DNA of 64,000 bases from Bacilli bacterium. Lineage in GTDB: Bacteria > Bacillota > Bacilli > RF39 > UBA660. Positions within the stretch are counted from its first letter, which is position 1; each line of letters begins with the position of its first letter. Below the pieces are notes generated by a model. The model made no database searches. It was not told the origin of the DNA and worked only from the letters and a program-made list of their open reading frames with translations. Shown here one piece after another: positions 43,600 through 52,183 of this stretch. Location: the NCBI GenBank assembly GCA_017525855.1, contig JAFXSE010000001.1, positions 7,066 to 71,065 on the forward strand, written 5' to 3'. A program made the position numbers and the translations under genes.

Positions 43600-45665
43600 T
43601 TTTTTCTCCCTACCATTGAATAATCAATATTATTATTTGTTAGTATTTGTTCTATTTCTCTCAGTTCTTTTGTAAAATCAATACCAGGCGTTTGCTGTTT
43701 ATTTCTCTTATGCTTGCACACATCTACTTTTCTTTGTTCTTCAATAATGGCTTTATATAACATAAAATATAAAGTATTTCTTTCTGATTCATTATCAATA
43801 ATGTTAATTGAATTCTTTATTTCATCAAGAATAATAGTAATTTTATTTGACGAAAAATACTCTTCTCTAATTAGGGCGTGTAATCCAGCGTTTCCAACTC
43901 TAGAACTTTCAAAAGAAGTAATAATTAGACTTAATAAATCTGGATTCTTTGTTTCATTAAAATCTTTTACTAACTTTTGAATTTTTTCATATTCAGATTT
44001 TGCAACTTTCTCTCTATTAATTTTTACAATTGGAATACCAAAATCTTTTGCTGCCTTTAAAGATTCTTGCCAAAATTTATCTTCTAATTCTTTTTGTTGT
44101 CTCAAATATTCAAGCTGTTTTGGTTTATCTTTATATTTTTCAAACATTTCATCATAACTTTCGTACTCTTCAAAGAAAACTATATAATCAGGATTTTTTT
44201 TATAAAACTTTGGGTTACTACTTAAATCTCTTCGTTCATATACCAATTCATTATAATCACTTCTAGTATTATTAAGCATTGAATTTGCATCCATATATTC
44301 TTGTGAGCGATTTCCAGTAGTATTAAATTCTCTACTATCTGGGGTGGAATTAATATCTGAACTTCCACTAAGAAGAAGCATATTATCATTCATAGTTGAA
44401 AAGCCAAATATTACATTTTTAACATTTGCCATTGAAAGATTTGCATTACCAATTAAACTACAACAGTTACCATGAGATCTAATTTTTGGCGAATTCCAAT
44501 ATTCACTATAATTTTCTTTATTTCCAAAATTTCCTTGATATGCTCCAATAGCAGTAACAATCATTTTAAAATCAACACCAGCATCGTATATTTTAATTCC
44601 ATCAATTTCATCATATGGTAAGTTATCTGTTTTGAATACTTGATTATTTAAGTCATGTGCAAAAGCTTTTCTCAAGTCATTTTCAAAAACAATAATTCGT
44701 CTAAAATCTTTTTCTGGTTTCATTATTTTAGTAAATTCATCATATAATTGTATCAAAACATCGGGATCATTTTCATTTATTATTTGATAAATTGCCATAT
44801 ACATTTCAAAAACATCTCGATTTTCATTTGTAATTGCTATATTAGAAATATTATATTTTTTGCAGATGTTTTTTGCAGACTGTAAGCCAATTCCATATGC
44901 CTGAACTAAAATTGCAAATTTTAGATAATCTGTATCTTTTTCTTCTTTAGCTTTTAATATACCATCTTTTAATTCTATATTATCTATAGTATTATCATCA
45001 CCAAATTTTTGTAATTCACTAAAATTCGGTACGGTATGATGAACAGATGAAGTACATAAATATAATAACTTTTCAATTTCGTCATTTGATAATATGTATC
45101 CACTTGCCATTAAATCATCAACATTTGCTAGTAAATCATCATATAAATGAAATTCATTTTTCCAACTTGTATCAAGTGAAACATAACCAATCCTTTGCAA
45201 TATTGTTGTAACATAAGGATTATAGTAATCTGTTAAAGTTTGTAATTTTGAATACATTAATTCAAACAATTTTAATCTAGAATCAGACAAAGAAAGTATT
45301 TGGTCTTGTATATCAGGATCTGTAGTTATCATATCCATTATATTATCTAAAAAACTATACTTTTCAGACAAAATTTTAAAATTAATTGTTTCATCAATTT
45401 CAATATTTTTTTCTCTTAACTTTAGATATTTATTCTTTTCATATTCAGATAATGATAAAGTTGAAATTAATTCTTTTACTTTATCATAATTATTACACCA
45501 TTGTGCAAGATATATTTTATCTCTAATATCATCTAATTGAATTAAATATTTGTCAATGTCTCTATATACATTTACTACAACGCCATAGTATTCTTCAACA
45601 TCTTCTTCTTCATTATAAATAATATCATGCAGTATATTACTCATTTTAAGCTGAGATTCATTCAT
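43596..45665 (-). CDS. Large unknown protein of the accessory region
   Basis: 689 residues from the ATG behind AGGACGTGATTTA (a longer frame starts at 45686). Mostly helical N-terminal two thirds. The C-terminal third has a recognisable, conserved-looking block: HGNCCSLIGNANLSMANVKN, then SGSSDINSTPDSREFN, then NELVYERRDL, NPDYIVFFEEY and AAKDFGIPIVKINREKVAKS. Similar blocks occur in unannotated proteins of gut Firmicutes and some effector-like proteins, from memory. No signal peptide. Possible intracellular effector, toxin or defence protein; function not known. Confidence 0.7.
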   Translation of the reverse strand: MNESQLKMSNILHDIIYNEEEDVEEYYGVVVNVYRDIDKYLIQLDDIRDKIYLAQWCNNYDKVKELISTLSLSEYEKNKYLKLREKNIEIDETINFKILSEKYSFLDNIMDMITTDPDIQDQILSLSDSRLKLFELMYSKLQTLTDYYNPYVTTILQRIGYVSLDTSWKNEFHLYDDLLANVDDLMASGYILSNDEIEKLLYLCTSSVHHTVPNFSELQKFGDDNTIDNIELKDGILKAKEEKDTDYLKFAILVQAYGIGLQSAKNICKKYNISNIAITNENRDVFEMYMAIYQIINENDPDVLIQLYDEFTKIMKPEKDFRRIIVFENDLRKAFAHDLNNQVFKTDNLPYDEIDGIKIYDAGVDFKMIVTAIGAYQGNFGNKENYSEYWNSPKIRSHGNCCSLIGNANLSMANVKNVIFGFSTMNDNMLLLSGSSDINSTPDSREFNTTGNRSQEYMDANSMLNNTRSDYNELVYERRDLSSNPKFYKKNPDYIVFFEEYESYDEMFEKYKDKPKQLEYLRQQKELEDKFWQESLKAAKDFGIPIVKINREKVAKSEYEKIQKLVKDFNETKNPDLLSLIITSFESSRVGNAGLHALIREEYFSSNKITIILDEIKNSINIIDNESERNTLYFMLYKAIIEEQRKVDVCKHKRNKQQTPGIDFTKELREIEQILTNNNIDYSMVGRKK

Positions 45666-45824
45666 TAAATCACGTCCTATTCTCAATTAATATTTTATCA
45701 TAAAAATTTAAAAAAATTTATTAATTGACAAATTTATTGCATATATTAATAATTTTATGGTAATATTGTTATAGAAGTTAGTTGTATTCTTATATAGTGA
45801 TAGTTTCAAATTATCTTATCTATT

Positions 45825-45836
45825 GCTCCATTTGAA
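45825..45836 (+). repeat. Right copy of tRNA-Gly 3'-end repeat
   Basis: GCTCCATTTGAA, identical to 37482-37493, followed by a terminator (45840-45872) as a tRNA gene would be. The bases before it (GTTTCAAATTATC at 45803) faintly resemble a decayed T arm. Confidence 0.5.
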
Positions 45837-45839
45837 TTC

Positions 45840-45872
45840 AAAGTACGTCGAAATGATGTACTTTTTATTTTT
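45840..45872 (+). terminator. Terminator downstream of the displaced tRNA end
   Basis: AAAGTAC/GTACTTT stem, 11-base loop, T-rich tract; no + strand gene is upstream. It may be the original tRNA-Gly terminator. Confidence 0.65.
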
Positions 45873-45890
45873 TATTGTAACAAACAAAAA

Positions 45891-45923
45891 AAAGTAAACA
45901 GTTCTTTTTTATCTGTCTACTTT
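45891..45923 (-). terminator. Terminator of the 45955-47151 gene
   Basis: On the - strand AAAGTAGACAG/CTGTTTACTTT with one G-T pair, then a T run. Confidence 0.7.
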
Positions 45924-45954
45924 TATTGTATCACTTCAAAATAGTTCGCTTTTT

Positions 45955-47151
45955 TTATAGTTTTATTCCTTTTTGTTGATTATATTCATCTCTAATTTCT
46001 TTATCACTTTTTTCTTCAAAGATGTTTCTATTTGGTGGTTCTTGCCACATTCCACTTGATACTAAAATTTGATAAAATGCTGTATCACTGCTATATTGTT
46101 TTATACTATCAATTATAGAGTTGATTTGTTCTTCTTTTAATCTGCTATTACGTTTTTCACGTTCTAGTTGATTTTTTGCTTCTTCAAGCGCTCTACATGA
46201 AATATCGAATTCATATTTAAGCTTTGCTTCTTCTTTTGTGTATTTTGGTGAGTTTTCATAATTAAGATTAATGTCTAGCTTATTTAGTAAGTCAGATGGT
46301 TTCTTAGTCTCATCTGAATACGTTTTTAGTATATTAAAGATTTCTTCTTTATTTGATTTAATTATATTTTTAGTTTTTTCGTTTTGTAATGATTGAGTGA
46401 TATAAAGAGAGGTAATACTACATATTGCTGGTTTTACTATATTTTCATCTTTGAAATATTCTTTTAAATCATGTATTCCATTTCCTTCATATATATATAG
46501 AATACTGTTATTTAAGGTACCATAAATACTTTTTCTGTTATTTTCTGTTAATATTTTCTTATATTCTAGTGTTTCTTCAGTAGAAATCTCTGTATCATTA
46601 ACATCGATAAAGTTTATGTTTTGTGATTTTAAATTGCTTGTATCTGTCATGCTTCCTATTGATATTAAAGACATATTAGATATTACATCATTAATATCTT
46701 CTTCTTGAAAAGACATTCCTTTTAGTTTTTCTTCAAGTCTTTTTTCTATTAATTCATATGTTGTTGTACCATTGCAATAAGTCATAAAATTCATTTTAGT
46801 GGCTTGCTTTTTTATATCACTAATATTGTTGTTTCTTATTAAAAAGGGTAATATAAATCTATCTACAATTTCTTCTGAACTATTATTATAATTATTATCT
46901 TTTATAAATCTAAAACCTAAAAAGTCGATAGGGAATTGATCGATTTTAAATCCTGCAGCTTTCTCTTGTGTAGTGTATACTCTTGCAGCTTGAGCTCCTT
47001 GTCTTATAATTCCATAAATAGATTTATCATAGTTTTCTTGAGCTGAAATACATAATAGAAATGGTCTTTCTAATTCATTTATATTTTGTATTTCAATAAT
47101 TCCACTAGTATTGTTTAAGCTTTTTTCAGTTTTCTTATATATATTTATCAT
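45955..47151 (-). CDS. Unknown protein, 398 residues
   Basis: No family recognised. The first ~100 residues look like an alpha/beta domain (PFLLCISAQENYDKSIYGII, then a RVYTTQEKAAGFKIDQFPID stretch); the remainder is helical, with a coiled coil near 320-355 rich in Glu/Lys/Arg. No membrane segment. The start is ATG with a weak GGTGA ribosome site. It is transcribed towards the island border and closed by a terminator. It may belong to the core or to the older accessory layer; I cannot tell which. Confidence 0.7.
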   Translation of the reverse strand: MINIYKKTEKSLNNTSGIIEIQNINELERPFLLCISAQENYDKSIYGIIRQGAQAARVYTTQEKAAGFKIDQFPIDFLGFRFIKDNNYNNSSEEIVDRFILPFLIRNNNISDIKKQATKMNFMTYCNGTTTYELIEKRLEEKLKGMSFQEEDINDVISNMSLISIGSMTDTSNLKSQNINFIDVNDTEISTEETLEYKKILTENNRKSIYGTLNNSILYIYEGNGIHDLKEYFKDENIVKPAICSITSLYITQSLQNEKTKNIIKSNKEEIFNILKTYSDETKKPSDLLNKLDINLNYENSPKYTKEEAKLKYEFDISCRALEEAKNQLEREKRNSRLKEEQINSIIDSIKQYSSDTAFYQILVSSGMWQEPPNRNIFEEKSDKEIRDEYNQQKGIKL

Positions 47152-47220
47152 ATTTTCACCTTAATTTGATTATAACATAGAACTATATAATAAAAAAGAA
47201 TTGTTATTTTATAATTCTTC

Positions 47221-48090
47221 TTATCTGTTTAGTTTAAATGTATTTATAATGTTAATATGTTCTGTTGGATTTGTAGTACCGTTTAAAGCTATATAGTGAA
47301 TAGTACCTATTTCATCTATAAAACACCAAGTTGTCATGTATGATGTTAGTTTTTTTAGATACGCTTGTTGTTTTATAGCTTGATATTTACCAATATTAAC
47401 ATATTCTATACTTATATTATCTGTTTCATAATTTTGCATTCTTGAATTAATACTACTAGCGTAATCAGTTAGTGTATAAGTGGGATTTTTAATAGCATAT
47501 ATAGATATAATAGCTGTAGTGTTAAGATATCTATATTGTAATACATCTGTATTTGTTGTTGTTTCATATAAAGTCCAATCTTTAGAGGCTATTAAATATC
47601 CAAAATTGTCGTTTCCTAATAATTGATAATTAGTGGAATCATTATCTACATAACTATCTTCAATTATTTTAGGTGGCTCTTTGTTTATGGTAATGTTTTC
47701 GTATGGTTTAAAAATAATAACGCATATAATTAATATGATTTGTAGTATTAAACTTGTAATGCTTATTACTAGACCAACTGTGTTGTCGTTGTATTTCTTT
47801 TTATAACTATTGGATAGAATAATACCTATAATTGAAAAAGGAATTAAAAATGGTATTAAGCTTAGTAATCCAAATAGTATTGGTATAACATCTCTTTTTT
47901 TGTTTGTATTTATTTCTTTATTATTATCATTTGACATTAAGACTACTTTGTTTGGTTCAACTGTATTTAATAATTCAACTTTTTCATCTGATAATGTATT
48001 ATTTTTGTTTATTGTTTTAACCTTGTTACCACAATAAGTACAAAAACTATCATTTGGTTCTAGTTTACTTCCACATTTACTACAATTCAT
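47221..48090 (-). CDS. Zinc-ribbon membrane protein (DUF4190-like)
   Basis: 289 residues from the ATG behind GGAGG. The N-terminus has a zinc ribbon CSKCGSKLEPNDSFCTYCG. Two membrane segments follow (IPILFGLLSLIPFLIPFSIIG and VGLVISITSLILQIILIICVI), as in DUF4190 proteins, then an extracytoplasmic domain of about 150 residues ending in INTFKLNR. Probably a sensor or envelope-maintenance protein; no specific role known. Divergent from typA. Confidence 0.8.
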   Translation of the reverse strand: MNCSKCGSKLEPNDSFCTYCGNKVKTINKNNTLSDEKVELLNTVEPNKVVLMSNDNNKEINTNKKRDVIPILFGLLSLIPFLIPFSIIGIILSNSYKKKYNDNTVGLVISITSLILQIILIICVIIFKPYENITINKEPPKIIEDSYVDNDSTNYQLLGNDNFGYLIASKDWTLYETTTNTDVLQYRYLNTTAIISIYAIKNPTYTLTDYASSINSRMQNYETDNISIEYVNIGKYQAIKQQAYLKKLTSYMTTWCFIDEIGTIHYIALNGTTNPTEHINIINTFKLNR

Positions 48091-48148
48091 AAAATCCTCC
48101 ATATTATGTAAATTATATCATAACTTGTAAAAATAAAGAAAAAAATAG

Positions 48149-48177
48149 TGGATAAAGTTTTAAAAATGTGCTATAAT
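48149..48177 (+). promoter_or_regulatory. Promoter of typA
   Basis: TGGATA, 17-bp spacer, TGC plus perfect TATAAT at 48172-48177 (extended -10), 29 bases before typA. Confidence 0.75.
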
Positions 48178-48206
48178 CTAATAGCTTATGTAAAAGAGGT
48201 GTACTT

Positions 48207-50021
48207 ATGAAAAAAAGAAATGTAGCAATTATTGCCCATGTAGACCATGGTAAAACGACTTTAGTAGATGAAATTTTAAAATCATCTGGTATGTTTCGTG
48301 ATAATGAGGATATGTCAAATGTGTCTATGGATTCTAATCAATTAGAAAAAGAAAGAGGAATTACAATTTTGGCTAAAACCACAGCATTAGATTATAATGG
48401 CTATAGAATTAATATTCTTGATACTCCAGGTCATGCTGATTTTGGTGGAGAAGTTGAACGTATTATGAATATGGTTGATGGCGCTATACTTGTAGTTGAT
48501 GCGTATGAAGGTCCAATGCCACAAACTAGATTTGTATTAAAAAAGGCTTTTGAAGCTGGAGTTAAACCTATTGTTGTTATTAATAAGGTTGATAAACCTA
48601 GTGCTAGATGCGGAAAAGTATTAGATGAAATATTGGATTTGTTTATAGAACTTGGTGCAGATCTTGAACAACTTGATTTTAAAGTTGTTTACGCAAGTGC
48701 TTTAAATGGAACTTGTTCTTTATCTGATGATTTATCGACTCAAACGCCAGGATTTCATCAATTATTAGATTTAATAATTGATGAGGTTCCACAACCTAGT
48801 GGTAGTGTTGATTCTGATTTACAACTACAACCTGCATTACTTGATTATAATGAGTTTGTTGGAAGAATTGGTATTGGTAGAATTGCAAATGGTAAGATTA
48901 AGGTTGGGCAAATGGTTTCTTGTCTTAGACTTGATGGAACTATTAAACAGTTTAGAATTCAAAAACTATTTGGGTATTATGGTTATAAAAGAATTGAAAT
49001 AGAAGAGGCTGAGGCAGGAGATATTGTGGCTGTTGCTGGTCTTAGTGATATATCTGTTGGTGAAACTTTATGTAATGTAGGAAAAGAAATTGCTCTTCCA
49101 GCTCTTCATATTGATGAACCAACATTACAAATGACTTTTGGAACTAATACATCTCCGCTTGTTGGAAAAGATGGTAAAATTGTTACTGCTAGAAAAATAG
49201 AAGAAAGATTAAATAAAGAAACACAGAAGGATGTAAGTTTAAAAGTAGAACCATATACAAATGAATCTTTCTTAGTTTCTGGGCGTGGAGAACTTCATTT
49301 AGGAATTTTAATTGAAAATATGAGAAGAGAAGGATTTGAACTTGAAGTTAGTAAACCACAAGTAATTATAAAAGAAGAGAATGGGATTAAAATGGAACCA
49401 TTTGAGGAATTACAAATCGATTGCCCTGAAGATGTTGTCGGTAGCGTTATTGAACAACTAGGACTTCGTGGTGCAAATATGGAAAGCATGACTAATTTTG
49501 AGAATCAGGTAAGACTTATTTATACAATACCGTCACGTGGATTAATTGGTTTTTCAACTGACTTTATGACATTAACTCGTGGTTATGGTATTATGAGCCA
49601 TACATTTAAAGAATATAGACCTATGGCTAGTTTAAATGTTGGAGAAAGAAAATTAGGCGTTCTTGTTTCTATGGAAAATGGTGCGGCTACTGCTTATTCT
49701 ATAGGAGCACTTGAGGATCGTGGTGTTATGTTTATTGCTCCTGGTACTGAAGTTTATGAAGGTATGATAGTTGGAGAATGTAATAGAGATAATGATTTAG
49801 CAATAAATGTTGTTAAAGGTAAAAACTTGAGTAATGTTCGTGCTTCTGGAAGTGATCATACAGTAGTTTTAAAAAGACCTAGACCAATTACTTTAGAGTA
49901 TGCTCTTGATTATATAAATTCAGATGAACTAGTAGAGGTGACACCTAATTTTATTAGATTAAGAAAAAGAATTTTGAATACTGAGGAAAGAAAGAAATTT
50001 GATGCTAGAAAAAATAACTAA
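48207..50021 (+). CDS. typA: Translational GTPase TypA/BipA
   Basis: 604 residues, full length. G1 AHVDHGKTTLVDEIL, RGITILAKT (switch I), DTPGHADFGGEVER, NKVDKP, followed by EF-G-like domains and the BipA C-terminal domain. Ribosome-associated GTPase active under stress and in 50S assembly. GAGGTG precedes the ATG; monocistronic between an extended -10 promoter and a hairpin. Confidence 0.98.
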   Translation: MKKRNVAIIAHVDHGKTTLVDEILKSSGMFRDNEDMSNVSMDSNQLEKERGITILAKTTALDYNGYRINILDTPGHADFGGEVERIMNMVDGAILVVDAYEGPMPQTRFVLKKAFEAGVKPIVVINKVDKPSARCGKVLDEILDLFIELGADLEQLDFKVVYASALNGTCSLSDDLSTQTPGFHQLLDLIIDEVPQPSGSVDSDLQLQPALLDYNEFVGRIGIGRIANGKIKVGQMVSCLRLDGTIKQFRIQKLFGYYGYKRIEIEEAEAGDIVAVAGLSDISVGETLCNVGKEIALPALHIDEPTLQMTFGTNTSPLVGKDGKIVTARKIEERLNKETQKDVSLKVEPYTNESFLVSGRGELHLGILIENMRREGFELEVSKPQVIIKEENGIKMEPFEELQIDCPEDVVGSVIEQLGLRGANMESMTNFENQVRLIYTIPSRGLIGFSTDFMTLTRGYGIMSHTFKEYRPMASLNVGERKLGVLVSMENGAATAYSIGALEDRGVMFIAPGTEVYEGMIVGECNRDNDLAINVVKGKNLSNVRASGSDHTVVLKRPRPITLEYALDYINSDELVEVTPNFIRLRKRILNTEERKKFDARKNN

Positions 50022-50038
50022 TTTAGTTGTTTTTTTTT
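50016..50038 (+). terminator. Weak terminator after typA
   Basis: Five-bp stem AACTA/TAGTT overlapping the stop, then nine or more T. Confidence 0.5.
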
Positions 50039-50082
50039 GAATAATTATTTATAATGTTTTTAAGGATAGAGGGTGATTATAT

Positions 50083-50712
50083 ATGTCCAAGAAGAAAAAA
50101 GCACAAGAAGAATTAATGAAAACCCATGTACTTAATTTAAAAGAAATAAGAGAAGCAGAGGCTAATGATAAAAGGGAACGTAGAAAAAAAATCCCTACTG
50201 TATTTTTTATCATTGGTTTTATTTTGATTATATCAGGTGTTGCTATTTCATCGTTTGTAGCATATAAAAATGCTCATAAAAAAGAACCGATTAAAGTTAC
50301 TAAAAATAAAAATAAATTAACTTGTATATCTAATTTAAAAGATGATTATTATTTAATGGATATACATACTGAAACAGTATATACTTTTAATAATTCTAAA
50401 TTATATTCTTCTAAGTCAGTTTCAACTAGCAAGCCATATAGTGAAGTTAATTATATATTAGTATTACAGAATGATATACATATTAATTCTTATGAAATTG
50501 ACGTGTATAATGATTTAAATGTTAACTATAATCTTAATATAGTAAAACCTAATGAGTTATCAATTAATTATGTGATTAAATATAATAATTTTGTTATTAG
50601 TCAAAAGCAAAATGTTATAAATTCCTATACAAGGGTGCCAGTTTTAAATAATAAGTATACATATGAACAAGTTAAAATTGAAAGTGAAAAATTAGGGGCT
50701 TTATGTAATTAA
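50083..50712 (+). CDS. Unknown single-pass membrane protein
   Basis: 209 residues, no family recognised. A charged, helical cytoplasmic head of about 40 residues, one membrane helix (VFFIIGFILIISGVAISSFVA) and an extracytoplasmic beta-rich domain with two cysteines. Overall shape like the products at 25565 and 31464. GGTGAT ribosome site. Shares a bidirectional terminator with rpmB. Confidence 0.7.
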   Translation: MSKKKKAQEELMKTHVLNLKEIREAEANDKRERRKKIPTVFFIIGFILIISGVAISSFVAYKNAHKKEPIKVTKNKNKLTCISNLKDDYYLMDIHTETVYTFNNSKLYSSKSVSTSKPYSEVNYILVLQNDIHINSYEIDVYNDLNVNYNLNIVKPNELSINYVIKYNNFVISQKQNVINSYTRVPVLNNKYTYEQVKIESEKLGALCN

Positions 50713-50713
50713 A

Positions 50714-50742
50714 AAAACAGCTGCAAGTTATGCTGCTGTTTT
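50714..50742. terminator. Bidirectional terminator between the 50083 gene and rpmB
   Basis: AAAACAGC/GCTGTTTT outer stem with inner GCA/TGC, flanked by A and T runs. Confidence 0.8.
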
Positions 50743-50910
50743 GTTTTGTTTATTTAATGATCTCTTTTCTCTTGTTGTCATTCTTACTTTAGTACCGTCT
50801 TCAAGTCTTACAACTTGTAAATTTAATTTTCTTGCTCTTTTAGAAGTGTTTAAAGCGTGTGAACGATCGTTTCCTTTTAAAGGCTTTCTATTAGTAACTT
50901 TAATTGCCAT
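50728..50910 (-). CDS. rpmB: 50S ribosomal protein L28
   Basis: 60 residues, full length. KVTNRKPLKGNDRSHALNTSK is the bL28 N-terminal signature; no cysteines, so the zinc-free form. GGAGGAGATAT lies before the ATG. It is transcribed alone from a promoter at 50947-50974, away from other ribosomal genes, as is usual for rpmB. Confidence 0.92.
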   Translation of the reverse strand: MAIKVTNRKPLKGNDRSHALNTSKRARKLNLQVVRLEDGTKVRMTTREKRSLNKQNKTAA

Positions 50911-50946
50911 AATATCTCCTCCTTGTTAATTACATCTGCTTAATAA

Positions 50947-50974
50947 CTTTAACATAAAAATGTTGTAAAGTCAA
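50947..50974 (-). promoter_or_regulatory. Probable promoter of rpmB
   Basis: On the - strand TTGACT, 16-bp spacer, TTAAAG. The -10 is poor, so this is moderate evidence. Confidence 0.45.
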
Positions 50975-51073
50975 ACAAAATAGCACTTTTAGATAATTAT
51001 TTTGCTTTATATGTTTTAAAAAACATAAATTTACGTAAAAATGCTGATTATACTTTCTGAACTTTGTTATTAA

Positions 51074-51082
51074 TGGTATAAT
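51074..51082 (+). promoter_or_regulatory. Extended -10 promoter of rbfA
   Basis: TGG plus perfect TATAAT, 16 bases before the ATG; no good -35. Confidence 0.65.
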
Positions 51083-51098
51083 TATTAAGGAGGTAATT

Positions 51099-51437
51099 AT
51101 GGCTAATAATATTAGAATTAAAAGACTTAATCATGCATTTATGGAAGAAATTAGTGTAATACTAATGCAAGAAGTAAAAAATGAAGATTTAAAGTTTGTT
51201 ACAATTACTGATTGTGATATAACTAGTGATTTAAGTTTTGCAAAAGTTTATTTCACTATTTTGAATAAAGAGAATAAAGAACAAATTACTAAAGAATTAA
51301 ATAATGCTTCTTCTTTTATTCGTGGAAAATTAAGTGAAAGAATAGAAATAAGACATACTCCTGAATTAAAGTTTATTTATGATGAGACTATAGAATATGG
51401 GGAGAAAATGGAGAGTATTTTAAATAACTTAAAATAA
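51099..51437 (+). CDS. rbfA: Ribosome-binding factor A
   Basis: 112 residues, KH-like fold. IRIKRLNHAFMEEISVIL, FVTITDCDITSDLSFAKVYF and IRHTPELKFIYDETIEYGEK are the RbfA blocks. Needed for 16S 5'-end processing and cold growth. AAGGAGG upstream. Separated from the usual infB/truB cluster; followed by a hydrolase gene 18 bases on. Confidence 0.96.
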   Translation: MANNIRIKRLNHAFMEEISVILMQEVKNEDLKFVTITDCDITSDLSFAKVYFTILNKENKEQITKELNNASSFIRGKLSERIEIRHTPELKFIYDETIEYGEKMESILNNLK

Positions 51438-51455
51438 ATATAAGTAGGTGATTAT

Positions 51456-52175
51456 ATGATAATAAAAGCTAACAATACTTCTGTTAATTACATACAATAT
51501 GGTGAAGGTAAAGATATTTTATTATTACATGGTTGGGGACAAAATATAGAAATGATGAAGCCTCTCGGTAATAATTTGTGTAGTAAATTTAGAATTACTA
51601 TAATTGATTTACCTGGTTTTGGGGAAAGCCCAGAACCTCCTTTTTCATGGGGACTAGATGATTATATGCATATGTTAGAAGAAGTCGTTGAAATATTGAA
51701 AATAAAAAAACCAATAGTTATTGGTCATTCATTTGGAGGAAGGTTAGCAATCAGATATAGTAGTGAGAATACTGTGGAAAAAGTGGTTTTGTTTGGTAGC
51801 CCAGTAGTTCCAGAAAAAAGTCCTAATGATTTAAAAGTAAGATTCTTGAAAAAAGTAAAAAGCTTACCTGGTATGAATAAAATAGGGGAGTATATGAAAA
51901 AATATATAGGATCTAGAGACTATAAAAATGCAACACCAACAATGAGACAAATTCTTGTTAATGTTGTAAATAAAGATTTAACGAGTTATGTAAAAAAAAT
52001 AAAGGTTCCAACTTTAATTATTTGGGGAGATAACGATACTGAAGCATCAATAGAAGATGCTAAGATGATGGAAAATGTAATGTTAGATGCCGGGCTTGTT
52101 GTGTTACATGGAACTCACTATGCTTATTTAGAAAATTTACAACAGGTTACTAATATACTATATAAATTTTTATAG
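51456..52175 (+). CDS. Alpha/beta hydrolase
   Basis: 239 residues. LLHGWGQN (oxyanion loop), nucleophile elbow GHSFGGR, Asp in IIWGDNDTE and His in LHGTHYAYLEN complete the catalytic triad. General hydrolase or esterase; substrate unknown. AGGTGAT before the ATG. It forms an operon with murF-like and ddl, which suggests a wall- or membrane-related role. Confidence 0.92.
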   Translation: MIIKANNTSVNYIQYGEGKDILLLHGWGQNIEMMKPLGNNLCSKFRITIIDLPGFGESPEPPFSWGLDDYMHMLEEVVEILKIKKPIVIGHSFGGRLAIRYSSENTVEKVVLFGSPVVPEKSPNDLKVRFLKKVKSLPGMNKIGEYMKKYIGSRDYKNATPTMRQILVNVVNKDLTSYVKKIKVPTLIIWGDNDTEASIEDAKMMENVMLDAGLVVLHGTHYAYLENLQQVTNILYKFL

Positions 52176-52183
52176 GAGGAAGT

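Noticed and set aside
43714..44266. + strand frames inside the large unknown gene
   Set aside because: No ribosome sites, and the - strand frame is long, continuous and protein-like.
45725..45766. TTGACA and nearby AT-rich bases as an active tRNA promoter copy
   Set aside because: No -10 at proper spacing, and the following tRNA-like sequence is too decayed to fold.
48778..49002. Second frame inside typA
   Set aside because: Shadow frame in the middle of a highly conserved gene.
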